Of a DNA stretch of 36,396 nucleotides, positions 10,450 to 21,575 are shown piece after piece. Position numbers and translations under genes: made by a program. This DNA is from Polysphondylium violaceum. Lineage: Eukaryota; Evosea; Eumycetozoa; Dictyosteliales; Dictyosteliaceae. The notes beneath the pieces are model-generated. The model ran no database searches, was not told where the DNA came from, and saw nothing but the letters and a program-made list of their open reading frames with translations. The stretch lies in assembly GCA_000277445.1 (NCBI GenBank), contig AJWJ01000221.1:1-36396 (forward strand), read 5' to 3'. Each line of letters starts with the position of its first letter. Positions within the stretch are counted from its first letter, which is position 1.

Positions 10450-10813
10450 TTTAAAAATAAAACATTTCAAAATTCAAAAAAAAGAAAACTAATCGGTCAC
10501 CTGTCATGCTGATTTTATCAGAAAATTTTTGTACCATCCTCATTTTGATAACTCTCAATCATCCAGCGCCCTTTCTTCGTTTTTTTTTTTATTTTTTTTT
10601 TATTTTTTTATTTTTTATTTTTCAAAAAATTCACAACCGAGTGCCCGCCTAACCTTACACACATTTTTATATTATTTTGGTTGTACATATATATTTGTCA
10701 ACGATCTTTTAATTTATAGCCTTTGTGTAAATTATAAATAATAGTATTATTGAGCGTCACTCTTGATAATATTAGTGTGTATAATAGATAAATAGATAAT
10801 AAATAAATAAATA
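10450..10813. other. Intergenic spacer with T-rich tract upstream of lipase gene
   Basis: It contains an AATAAA signal shortly after the upstream stop, a dense T-rich stretch (about 10579-10622), then AT-rich DNA ending in ATAAATAAATAA just before the lipase ATG. This looks like 3' processing of the upstream gene followed by an oligo-T dictyostelid promoter. Nothing else was recognised. Confidence 0.45.
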
Positions 10814-13305
10814 ATGACATCATCACTCAGTAATTTATTAGCCTCTGATAAAGAGAGTTTGGTCCTCAGATCATGGACTCCCCAAAGAGCCTCCATTGCC
10901 ACCGTTACCTTTATTCACGGTATGGGTGAACATTCAAATCGTTATGAACACGTTTTCTCTAAATTTGCCTCACAAGGTATTAAAGTCAATGCATTTGATC
11001 AAAGAGGTCACGGAAAGAGTGGTGGTCCAAAAGGTCACTCTCCATCTCTTGAACAATCTCTCAAAGACATTCAATTGATTGCATCCTCTGCCGATGAATC
11101 CTTACCACATTTCATCTATGGTCACAGCTTTGGTGGTTGTTTAGCTCTTCACTATAATTTGAAAAAGAGTGATCAAACTCCAACTGGTTGTATTGTTACT
11201 TCTCCATTAATCAAGTAAGTAGTGTTTTGATGGTGTTGGAGTATATAAAAATCAAACACTAACCTCTCAATAATTTAATTCAACTTAGAGTTGTAGTCAA
11301 AGTTTCACCAGCCAAAGTCTTTTTTGGAAGTATTTTAGGAAAGATTGCACCAACCAAGGCAGTTGAAAACAATATCAATCCAACTTTTATCTCTCGTGAT
11401 CCAGAAGTTGTCGAAGCTTATAAAAATGATAAACTCGTTCACAGCAAGATCTCTTTGGGTATGGGTAAATGGTTATTGGAACGTAGTGAACAATTACTTG
11501 ATCTCGCTCCAAAATTCCAAACCCCATTACTCTTGATTCACGCTCAAGACGATAAAATCACTTGCCCTAAAGCTAGTGAACTCTTTTTCGACAGAGTTGC
11601 CTCTCAAGATAAAACTCTCAAACTTTGGGAAAATATGTATCATGAAGTTCACAATGAACCAGAAAAAGAACAAGTCATTGATTATATCATTGAATGGATT
11701 AAAGAAAGAGTAAACAATGCTCAATCCATTCCAGCTGCTGTTGTTGAAAAGAAGGAAGGTGAAGATGTTAAAGAAACTACTACCACCACTACTACTACCA
11801 CTACTACTACTTCTGAAGAGGTTAAACCAGTTGAAGAAGTCAAACCAGTTGAAGAAGTTAAACCAGTTGAGGAAGTCAAACCAGTTGAGGAGGTTAAACC
11901 AGTTGAATCTGTTGTAATTGAACCAGTTAAAGTTGAAGAACCAAGTGAACAAATCGTTGCTGTTGTAGAACAAGCTAAGGTTGAAGAACCAGTCATTGAG
12001 GCTGTTGTCGAACCAGCTGTTGTTGCTGAAACTGTTGTTGCTGTTAGTGCTGGTATTACTATCGACCAAGTAGTTGTTGAAGAAACTAAAGCTGAAGAAC
12101 CAGTTGTCGTAGCTGAAACTAAAGTTGAAGAACCAATTGCTGTCGTTGCTTTGACTGTTGAAGAACCAGTCGTTGTCGAAGAAACTAAAGTTGAAGAACC
12201 AGTTGCTACTGAAACTGTTGCTGAAACTAAAGTTGTCGAAGAACCAGTTGTCGTTGTTGAGGAAACTAAAGTTGAAGAAGCTAAAGTCGAAGAACCAGTT
12301 GTTGCTGTTGAGGAAACTAAAGTTGAAGAACCAGTTGTTGCTGTTGAAGAAACTAAAGTTGAAGTTCCAGTTGTTGTTGAGGAAACTAAAGTCGAAGAAC
12401 CAATCGCTGCTGTTGAAGAAACTAAAGTTGAAGAACCAGTTGCCACTGAAACTGTTGAAGAGCCAGTTGTCGTAGCTGTCGAAGAAGTTAAAGTTGAAGA
12501 ACCAGTCGTTGTTGTTGAAGAAACTAAAGTTGAAGAGCCAGTTGTTGTAGCTGTTGAAGAACCAGTTGTCGTAGCTGTTGAAGAAACTAAAGTCGAAGAA
12601 CCAGTCGTTGTCGAAGAAACTAAAGTTGAAGAACCAGTTGCCACCGAAACTGTCGAAGAACCAGTTGTCGTTGCTGTTGAAGAAGTTAAAGTTGAAGAAC
12701 CAGTTGTTGTTGAGGAAACTAAAGTTGAAGAACCAGTTAAAGTTGAAGAACCAGCTGTTGTCGAAGAAACTAAAGTTGAAGAACCAGTTGTTGTTGAACC
12801 AACCCCAGTTGTTGAGGAAACTAAAGTTGAAGAACCAGTTGTTGTAGCTGAAGAAACTAAAGTTGAAGAACCAGTTGTCGCTGAACCAACTGAAGAAGTT
12901 AAACCAACTGAAGAGCCAGTTGTTGCCCAAGAAACTAAAGCTGAAGAACCAGTTGTTGTAGCTGAAGAAACCAAAGTTGAAGAACCAGTTGTTGTAGCTG
13001 AAGAAACTAAAGTTGAAGAACCAGTTGTTGCTGAACCAACTGAAGAAGTCAAACCAACTGAAGAGCCAGTCGTTGCTGCTGTCGAAGAACCAGCTGCCGC
13101 TGCTGATGAAGCTAAAGAAGAAGAAACCAAAGAAGACGAAAAATCAACTGAAGAAACCAAAGAAGACGAAACTGAAGACACTGAAGAATCAAAAGTAGAT
13201 GAAGCTGCCTCCTCATCAACAACACCCGCTGCCCAACCAGCCAAAAAGGCAAATAACAATAACAAAAAAAAGAAAGAAAAACAACAAAAAGAGATAAATA
13301 AATAA
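10814..13305 (+). CDS. Monoglyceride-lipase-type alpha/beta hydrolase with a giant acidic repeat tail, two exons
   Basis: Exons 10814-11214 and 11289-13305 (74-bp phase-2 intron, GTAAGT...TTAG, CACTAAC branch site) give 805 residues. Residues 1-270 are a serine hydrolase of the MGLL/lysophospholipase group. They include H-G-M-G-E-H near 35-40, D-Q-R-G-H-G-K-S near 62-69 and the nucleophile elbow G-H-S-F-G with Ser105. Asp222 (in H-A-Q-D-D) and His252 (in Y-H-E-V-H-N-E-P) complete the triad. The family cleaves monoacylglycerols or lysophospholipids. After residue 275 a low-complexity tail begins: a 12-Thr run, five E-E-V-K-P-V units, then dozens of E-E-T-K-V-E-E-P-V-V-V repeats. It ends in an acidic segment and a Lys/Asn-rich basic end. 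Stand-alone family members are about 280-310 residues, so the tail is an addition. No membrane segment or signal peptide is seen. Confidence 0.9.
11818..13120 (+). repeat. Coding minisatellite in the lipase tail (18-bp and about 33-bp units)
   Basis: Five near-identical 18-bp units (E-E-V-K-P-V) at 11818-11907 are followed by irregular copies of a 30-36 bp unit encoding E-E-T-K-V-E-E-P-V-V(-V/A). The copies differ mostly at third positions (GTT, GTC, GTA; GAA, GAG), so the amino-acid pattern is kept while the DNA drifts. Higher-order duplications are visible: the block ending V-A-T-E-T-V-E-E-P-V-V-V-A-V-E-E-V-K occurs twice, and the block with E-P-T-E-E-V-K-P-T-E-E-P-V-V occurs twice. The repeat makes long open frames on the opposite strand too, which are artefacts. 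Confidence 0.93.
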
Positions 13306-13390
13306 TTTAATCTGTCCCTATTATTATAAATACAAACTCAATATCCAAGAGACTCTACACCATTATTAATATTTATAATTAAATGATACT

Positions 13391-16300
13391 TTATTTCACT
13401 CTTTGATAAGAATTTTTGAGATGATCTTGTCTGTGTAAATAACGAAGTAATTTTTCATCCAAAAATTCCATTTCCTTTGCGTCCAAAGGACTACCTTGAT
13501 AAATTGAGTTTGGTAGTTTTCTTCGTAAATGTTTTTCTACAATTGGATCTCGAACTGTTTCGTTGGCCTTTCTTAAAATTTTTTCAATCTCAATATTTGA
13601 GAGTCTTTGACGCTTTTTAATCATTTGACTGGCATGATGAATGACCTCTTGGTCTGTTTCGCAACACTCTAAAATCAAAAGTGCCAACTCGTTGGGGATG
13701 TGGGAAGTGTACACGTAACCCTTTATATTTTCACGAATAATGTCGGTTTGGCCGGCGTTTCTGAGCGCTCGGTAGAACAAGAGTTGAACGAAAACATCAC
13801 GGATTTTGTTCTCTTGAGCAATGATTGAGATCTCTTCCCACTTGGAAATGTTGGACAAAGGTGGAACGGGATAGTAACGTGTATAGATCTTCATGCCAAG
13901 CTCAAGGGTGGTGGTTGAGATGGTTTGAACACCTTTTAATTCCTTTAAAATATAGTGAAAGAGTTGGAAAGCTTCTTCGTGACGGTTCTCGAGATAGAGA
14001 TTGGAAAGTTGTGCATTGTAGAAATCGGTGGTGGCTTGAATTTTGTAACGATGGTAATAGTCCTTCATTCTGTTGATGGTTGGACAATAGTATTCATTTT
14101 CTGCAATTTTTCTATAAAAGTAATCCAAAACGTCAGCCTCAAAGATTTGTTTAGATGTGATCATCTCCTCCATCAATTTAGAGGCACGGTCAAATTCGTT
14201 CAAGACGGCGAGTTGTCTGAGCATGGCGTTTCTGATGTTGGGCGATTTAAAGAGATATGAATACTTTTCAGTGTTGTTCATCATCATTTGCAAAGCTTGT
14301 TTGAAATCCCATTTGACACGAATGACAAGCAACAGCTCTTCAAAGTCTCTGGCAAACGACTCGGGAATGCCAAGCAAGAAATCTTCATATCTCTTTTTAC
14401 CGAGAGAAAAGATCAAATCCAATGATTTGGTGATGATGTTTTTTTCTGGAAGAAATTGTTTGCCTAGGAGATACTTGAAAAACTCCAATGTCTTTTCAGA
14501 GTCGTTTCTTTTGTTGACAAATTTCAAAAAGAGATAATAGGTGTCAATGTCAATGTCAAAGCCCTTGGATTCTCTTTCTTTTAGCTTTTGATAGGCGCTT
14601 GTAAGATCATCGTGTCTGAGATGATTCATGATCATGGTTTTGAATTTGCTGGTTTGATAGACATCGAGGTTTTCTTTTTTGAGATAGGTGAGGTCGATTT
14701 TGTTGTAGACTATATTTCTCGAATGATTCGAGTTGAATTGGTTTTTGATTCTCTCCTCTATTTGGAGATTTCTAACTAAACCCGCTTTCTCGATAATATC
14801 AAGCACCTCTGAGTGGTCTTTGAGATTGAATCTCATTTCGTGATAAACTAAAAACAATGAGTAGGTGTAGAGGGTGGGTTTGATGGAGAGTTCTTTTTTT
14901 TTCTCGAGCCATTTGGTGGCACCGGCAATGTCGTCGAGCATTAAAAGCTCTTTGATGACCAAATCTGTGATTTGGGCAAGATCACCGTTGTGTTTTATGA
15001 CCAATTTTATATCGTTTTCCAATTGATCCATGTCGCCTGTACTAAAATCATACATGATCATTGAGGTGAATACCCATTCATTAAATAGCTTTTTCTTTCT
15101 AACCTCTTGCAAAAGGGGAATCAATTCGTTGTAGTGTTGCTTTCTGACAAGGAATCTCATTGTGTAGCCATACATTTGTTGATTGGGCTCGAATCCTAAT
15201 TGTTTGACAGTGTTCATCCAATACATTACCTCTTCAAGACTATTGGACTGGCTTGAAAGAAATACCAGTGATCGTAGGGTCGTTGGATCGGGTTTAAATA
15301 ATGTGATCATGGTGTTGTATAAATTGATAATGATTGATCTATTTTTAGACTTTGCGTAATTGTTGATGGCAGTGTTGAAAAACTCTCTCGACAACATATT
15401 GTGTCCCATGAGATGGTCGACAAGATCCAAAAACAACTCGGGAGGACCACGAACGAGGATCGGTGTAATGCACTCACAATTCTCCTGACTTTGGAGGAAT
15501 TGGGGATGTTTGACCATGAATTTCTTAAAGAAAAAGTATGCGTTGACGGGTTCGTGTAAAATGTGACAATCTAGAATGGCCACCATGGTGTTGATGGTGA
15601 TTGGCACTTTGTTGTGTTGCAACATATCGACAATCTCCATGGCCCAGTCCATACGATTGAATCTCTTGATGTAAATCTGTGCAATGAGATTATATATATT
15701 GGAATTGAGTCCCAAAGCCTTGTCGTTTGCTGCACGTTGATGCACTCTTTTGACAATCTGTAAATCACTTTTAAAGGCAGTCAACAGCGATATGTATACC
15801 CTTTCATTGAGAGGTGTGTCCAAATCCAATGCAATGTATGCCAACTCGTATGCTTTACCAAGTTCACCGTTTTCGTGATAAAACAACAATGTAATATTGT
15901 AGGAATAGATGTTGTGTGCAATCTTGTTTCTCTCCATATAATTTAATACCTTGTAGAAATACTCTGAGTTCTTTGTTCTTCTATAAAATTTCAAAAAATT
16001 CTCTAAATATGCTATCTCTAATGTTCTCATATACTCTGTGACCCATTTAAACAATACATTGATATATAATGTATATTTGGTCTGTTGTAATACTTTAAAT
16101 TCATCAAATTTAAAAAAATCCAATAACCTATAGATAGATTTATTAGTATATTTTTTAAAAATCTAGATTTATATCTTGAATCTAAATCCGAATATATCTA
16201 AATATTTACATTTGATGATGAATTTCAGAATTTGGATTCATAAAATATTTATCATATAATTCAGTCAGAGTATCTTCATCCAATAATGTTTCAAAAAATC

Positions 16301-16694
16301 TATGTTTTCTAACTAAATATGAACACTTGTTCTCTTCAGAGGCTGAGTTATTCTTTGTTTTTGAAAGTTCTTCAAGTTCAAGGTCATCTATATCTATAAA
16401 TTCATTTGTATATCTCGATGATGAATAATATCTATTATTATTATTTAAAATACTATTATTACTATTATTACTATTATATGAAACTAATTTATTTGTTGTC
16501 GTTGATGTTGATCTTATTGGTGCTGTTGTCAACGTTGATAGGGTTGATGTATTATATTTATTTTTACAAAGTAGTGATGAATAACTCCGACTACTATAAC
16601 TATTACTACTACTATTTAATAATATAGTAGTTGACACTCTTTTAAAGAGAGCTAAGCTATTGCCGTAGCTCCCTTTTAATAATAAACTAGTCAT
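13391..16694 (-). CDS. Pentatricopeptide-repeat protein, probably mitochondrial, two exons
   Basis: Exon 16694-16210 joins exon 16127-13391 across an 82-bp intron (GTAAAT...CTATAG, TACTAAT branch site), giving 1073 residues. The leader exon begins M-T-S-L-L-L-K-G-S-Y-G-N-S-L-A-L-F-K-R. It is Ser/Thr/Arg/Asn-rich with almost no acid, as expected for a mitochondrial presequence. The main exon is a run of paired helices with PPR spacing (for example Y-N-I-T-L-L-F-Y-H-E-N-G-E-L-G-K-A-Y-E-L and F-N-T-A-I-N-N-Y-A-K-S-K-N). PPR proteins bind organellar RNA in processing, stability or translation. Joining makes the codon across the junction ATG and continues L-L-D-F-F-K-F. Without the first exon the frame would have to start at a TTG. 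The RNA target is unknown. Confidence 0.83.
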
Positions 16695-16738
16695 TATTAT
16701 CTATTCTCGATCAAAAAAGAGATACATAATCAATTTAG

Positions 16739-16760
16739 AAAAAAAAAAAAAAAAAAAAAA
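16739..16760. repeat. A22 homopolymer in the PPR upstream region
   Basis: A run of 22 A on the plus strand (T on the coding strand of the PPR gene), 45 bp before its start codon. Oligo-T runs at this distance are a usual part of dictyostelid promoters, so it may belong to the promoter rather than be a neutral microsatellite. Confidence 0.6.
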
Positions 16761-16942
16761 GAAAAACGACGAAAACGAAAAATTTTAAAAAAAATAGAAA
16801 TTTGTTTCGCATATTTATATAATTGATATTCTTGTATCACATGTTTGATCTTGATCATATTTAAGTATATATATATATATAGAGAGAGATATCGTTTTTT
16901 TCATATTTCCATATTTCATTCCGGATATTATTCAGAATGAAT

Positions 16943-19399
16943 TTAACCAAATCTAAGTAAAACTTGTTTCTTTTTGCCACCCCTATAAATGATTAAAATA
17001 AGATTAGTATGTGGATATAGATATAGATGGTGTTTGAATTTTACATACTTTTTAATAAATTCTTCGGACTTTTGTTCAGATTTTGGTTGAGTGAGTTTTG
17101 GTTTTGGCACATAATTTTCCATTCCTGGAAGAGAAGGGAAATCTTCGGTCTCTGGTTTCTTTGCACTGTTACGATTGACGCTGGTGCTGAATGAGGAGGT
17201 GGATGAGGAGGATGAAGAGACTGATTGATAGGATGGTTTATCAACTACTTGGATCTTGCTAAATTGTTGTTGTTGTCTGGGAAGAGTTGGATAAGATTCT
17301 TCGTCAGAATCAGAGTCATCGGCCAATGCGCGTTGTTGTTGTTGGTATCTGGTGGTGTTGTTGTAGTTGAGTCTACCAGCCATCGACGAGCTAGACGAGC
17401 TGGTGGTGGTCGTGGTAGTGGTGGTTGGTTGAGACTCAAATCTGTAGGTGGTGGGTGGAGGTGCATACATGGTCTCGTTGGTGGGTCTTTTCTTTACTTG
17501 GTGAAGAGAGTGGGCAGAGCCTGTGGCCCAAATATTGGCGCCGCCAGAGGTGTTTGATTTTCGATTGGATCTGGTAGAGGTAACGCTACCTCCGCCAACA
17601 CTGCCACCGCCACTGGATAAGCTTGGGTACTGCTCTTCGACATGTTTCATGTAATTATGAATTTGAGAGAGTTCTTCTCTCTTTGTTGGATCTGGAAGTA
17701 ATGCAATCAATTCATCGAACACCTCTTCAGACTTTTCTTTGCCAAAGAGTGAGATAAATTTGGTGTAATAGACATTGGCTTCGATTTTACCGTGTTTAAA
17801 GTCGACAGACATTGTCTTGAAGCTAGCGTATTTTTTGTCATTGTTGAGAATTGATTGGATTTGTTGAACCAATTTCTTGTTTCTCTCTTCCAATTCATTT
17901 TGGTTAATTTCCTTTTCTTTTTCTTTAATAAAATCTGGATTAAAAGTTTGTGGAGCTGGTGCGCTGGCCAATGTACTGCTCCTACTCGAACTACTACCAT
18001 TACTATTGCTATTATTATTATTATTATTGTTTCTAAAATGATTAACTGGCTGCTGCTGTTGTTGTTGCTGTTGTTGAGAAAATGAAGAGGAAGAAGGTTG
18101 CCCAAAATTGATAAGATTACCAATTTGAGACACATTTCTTTTTTGGCCTTTTGACATTCTGGACATATCTAAATGGGAAGAGATCTCGTGGGATCTAAGA
18201 GTGATCTCGTCAGCATAGACAATATACTTTTGTTCAAGACAGTCTGGATGCATACAGGGAAAATGTTCGTCGTGGAAATGGTGTCGGAGCTTGGCGTAAT
18301 CGTTAAAGTATTGATAAAGAATACCATTACGTTCACAAATAAAGCAAGTGAAATGATTCTTGCTGAGATGTTCGTACAATTGATCGCCACCATAATAGTA
18401 GATATTACAAAACTTGCAAGCGGGATGTCCTCTCTTGCCCTTTTTCGATTGCTCACCACCGTCCCACTCTACCAAATGAATGGGGAGTTGTTTGGGATCG
18501 TATAGATTTTGTTCGGCTAAAAAGACTCTTCTGTCTGCCAGACAAATGCCGCAGTACAATAGGTTGTGTTCACTCTTTAGATGAATTTCCAATTTTCTAA
18601 ATGTATCCAACTCTAAGTCACACACCTGACACTGGTTACGCCACAACACGGGTAAACTCTCCTCCAACTCCTTGTTGGTGTTGTAGGATCTCAACTTCTT
18701 ATTATAAATCAATTCCTCTAAATTAAAAGTATTATATTTCTTTTCTCTATCTTGAGTAATAATTATATCTGTTGATTCAATCTAAGGTAATTGCGTTAGT
18801 ATTTAAACATATAATAAACTGCTAAATGAAACCAATCTATTACTTACTTTACATATACAACATTTCAAATCTTTATAAAGTTCTCTTTGTCTCATAACAC
18901 AAAATGCACATACTTCGGTATGGTCACAAGTACCTTTACCGTAAAAGACGATTGGGTCACAACAAATAATACAGATTTGGTCATTGGGTGGAGTGGTGAT
19001 AAACCTATTCAATTGCAACATACTAACAAGACTTTTATCTTTGACTGGTAAAGCTGGTTGTTGTTGTTTTTGTTTATCATCTTTTTTATGGTGATGGTGG
19101 TGATGACCATGGTTATGATGTTTATTATTACTGGTTGCTGTGGTTGATGTTGTTGTAGTCGTAGTTGCAGTTGTACCATTTACTTTATTATTAGTTTTTG
19201 GTTTCTTTTCTTGTTTAGCTGCTGCTGATCCACCATTTTGTCTTGGTCTATCTTTGTTTTCTTGTTGGTTATCTTTGTTGTTTTCTTTTTTAGGCTGTCT
19301 GGGTCTAGGTGCAGATTTCTTGGCAGATGCTGGTGGTGGTGGTGGCTGAGGTGAGGCAGTGGTAGTTGTAGTGGTTGAAGTAGTTGAAGTGGTAGACAT
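16943..19399 (-). CDS. znf598: ZNF598/Hel2 E3 ubiquitin ligase (RING plus C2H2 fingers), three exons
   Basis: Exons on the minus strand are 19399-18848, 18781-17049 and 16982-16943 (introns 66 and 66 bp), giving 774 residues. A Thr/Pro/Lys/His-rich N terminus precedes a RING finger (Cys143, Cys146, Cys158, His160, Cys164, Cys167, Cys180, Cys183) that ends exactly at the first splice site. Exon 2 starts I-E-S-T-D and carries four to five zinc-finger modules (C-Q-V-C ... H-L-K-S-E-H; C-K-F-C; C-F-I-C; C-M-H-P-D-C). Gln/Asn/Ser tracts and conserved-looking E-D-F-P-S-L-P segments follow. This order is diagnostic for ZNF598/Hel2, which senses collided ribosomes and ubiquitinates 40S proteins to start ribosome-associated quality control. 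The second intron has no in-frame stop. Splicing gives the end K-K-G-G-K-K-K-Q-V-L-L-R-F-G. ATG 19399 was chosen because the frame upstream is Tyr/Ile repeat and Phe-rich UTR-like sequence. Confidence 0.9.
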
Positions 19400-19770
19400 G
19401 ATATTTAGATGTATTTCCTGTAATGTATTGTGTATAATAATGTAGCTGTACGTGTGTGTATCTGTATAAATACTGATTCTTTGAGATATATATGTAATAT
19501 ATATATATATGTATATGTATATTAGCTGATGTAAAGTTTGAAAAAAAAAAAATCTCCTGTATAGAAAAAAAAAGTTGAAAAAAAAGTGAAAAAAAATTTC
19601 ATCTTTTTTTCTCAGACGATGCGTGTGGGGTGTGGTGAGTGTTTTGTCGCAAAATGGACGGATCAGAAATAAATAGTAATTAATGAATTTCTCATGTGCC
19701 TCCTTCCATTTGGAGAAGGACACATTAATTCAAGTCGTTGATTGATTGATAGAATTGTATTACCAAGTGT
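19400..19770. other. Spacer between ALG1 3' end and ZNF598 5' end
   Basis: Upstream region of ZNF598 and downstream region of ALG1, both read on the minus strand. It has TA repeats (about 19490-19520), several A runs (T on the coding strand) at 19540-19600, and a G/T-rich patch near 19620-19640. No gene was recognised. Confidence 0.45.
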
Positions 19771-21269
19771 TTATTTTCTCTTTTTGGAATCTTTTTTGGT
19801 TGGGTAGGAGGATGGGGAGGACGAGGACTTGGAAAACAGGTGTTTGATCGAGGCCCAGTTCGAGGCCCATGTGTCTGTTTTGCGGTCTTTGATGAGATTT
19901 TGTTTCATTTGGGTTAGGGATTGTTTTTGCTGGGTTTGGGGATCGGTGCCGGCAATGTCGGCGTACGAGGATGTCGAGCCAAACAGTGAACGAAGCTGGA
20001 CAAAGAGTTGTTGAGAGTCTTGGAAAATGAGGCCGTTGTAGTCTTGTTTGACCAACTCACCAATGCAGGCAAAGTTTATGGCCAAGACAGGCACGCAGCA
20101 GCCAAACATGTCGACGACCTTCATTGGCAAATCAAGTCCACTCGAAGACTTGTGCAAAGAGACACCGACGTCGGCACAGGCAAGGAGCTTAGGATAGTCT
20201 TGCGAATCGAGCCAGGCGGTAATGACACGTGATTTCTTGAGTTTGAGTTGGGAGATACGGTTGAGATAGTACTCTTTTTGTGGGCCTTTGCCAGTGATAA
20301 TGTAGAGCAGCTTTTGTTTGTGTTGGAGGTTGTCTGTTTCATATTTTACAATGGCATCCAAAAGAATAGAGAAATCTTCGTCTGGTGTCCAACTGGTAGA
20401 CGAGATGATCAGTGATGTGTGCACAGAGGGATCAGGCTTATGTTTGACCTTGCTGCTCATCAATGAGGCAGATTTACTTTCTATAATATTTTCAATAAAC
20501 TCCTTATCTTGGTCTTTGATATGGTACTTTTCAATAAACTCCTTCAAGTATGCTACCTGTTCATTGGGCTCCATGTTTTTAAAAATAGGTGATGCTTTAT
20601 CATGGAATACATATGTTTTGCCTCTGTTTGTGTATGTGCTCATTAGTATTTTAATTTATATCTTGAGATCATCACTATCTATACTTACTTTAATTTCCAA
20701 TCCCTTACCAAAGTATCTCTCATCTCTTGAGTGACAAACAAGTGAGCATAGGCCGATCGACCGAAAAAACGCTCAATGAATTTAGCAAACACTATAATTG
20801 GATGACGATCGGATTTGCCGAGGGAGAGGGCCAAGAGGGTGTAGCCAAGATTATGCCAATCAATGATCAATTTAATATTACGCATCCAACAAACCACTTG
20901 CAATATAAAGACGGTTGGAATGGCAGGTGGTGATTGTACGAGTATAGTTGAGAGACTGGGTATAGTCCATAGAGTATAAAATAATTGTAAACATTGAAAA
21001 AGTACTTTGGAAACGGCCAACAATGGCCACAATACTAAGAGCGATAGTAATCCTCTCTTTGAGCCCGATCTCGACATAGAGATGGGAAAAGGCACCAATG
21101 GTGAGATATCAATATTCTCATTGTCGACAATCAATGGATGAGGCTCTGATTCTCTATAGCCCACCAAAGATACCTTTGTATTCGGTATCTCTGCAATAGA
21201 CAATGCATGATACTGCATACGAGGTGATCTGCCAATATCACCCAATACAACAACTGCTACTCTATTCAT
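19771..21269 (-). CDS. alg1: ALG1 chitobiosyldiphosphodolichol beta-1,4-mannosyltransferase, two exons
   Basis: Exons 21269-20689 and 20623-19771 (65-bp phase-2 intron, GTAAGT, TACTAAT branch site, CAG end) give 477 residues, near the family length of about 450-465. The N terminus has the GT33 block V-V-V-L-G-D-I-G-R-S-P-R-M-Q-Y-H. After it come a hydrophobic segment (about 72-100) and L-I-I-D-W-H-N-L-G-Y. The second exon restores W-K-L-K-G-K-T-Y-V-F-H-D-K-A, then S-S-T-S-W-T-P-D-E-D-F and I-T-G-K-G-P. It continues with H-K-S-S-S-G-L-D-L-P-M-K-V-V-D-M-F-G-C, the nucleotide-sugar-binding half. ALG1 adds the first mannose from GDP-mannose to dolichol-linked GlcNAc2 on the cytosolic ER face. The last four residues K-K-R-K fit a K-K-x-x ER-retrieval signal; that reading is inference. 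Confidence 0.93.
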
Positions 21270-21575
21270 TATTGTATTTATTCTGATTATCTAATATATC
21301 TTGATCAATAGATATCTATCTACCTATATCCGTATTCTGTATATCTATATATCTATGATTGATTAATATGTATGTATTTATATATCTGTCTGTGTGTGTG
21401 TGAAAAAATATGAATATGAAAAAATAAAACATTTAATGTCATTTATAGTAATTAATTTTTTTAATATAAAAAAATGAAAAAACCCTGAATCGTCATCAAA
21501 ATGATGAACTTACAATTCAAGTAATAAATCAATACAAATAATTAGATTCATAAAAAAAAAAAGAAAAAATGTTTA
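21270..21575. other. Spacer between ALG1 5' end and LRR gene 3' end
   Basis: AT-rich, with ATCT/ATCTATCT microsatellite-like sequence (about 21305-21355), a TG repeat (21387-21402) and a small inverted repeat (TCATCA, AAA, TGATGA) around 21492-21506. No gene was seen. Confidence 0.4.

Noticed and set aside
10529-10741. 70-codon Phe-rich ORF
   Set aside because: Translation of a T-rich promoter tract.
11527-12930. Antisense 467-codon Trp/Phe/Asn/Ser-rich ORF
   Set aside because: It is a by-product of the lipase-tail repeat; composition mirrors the sense repeat and it shows no domain.
16121-16123. TTG as start of the PPR protein
   Set aside because: A conventional ATG is supplied by the spliced leader exon.
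19400-19723. N-terminal extension of the ZNF598 first exon
   Set aside because: It would add Tyr/Ile repeats and Phe runs typical of translated UTR; ATG 19399 gives the usual low-complexity N terminus.
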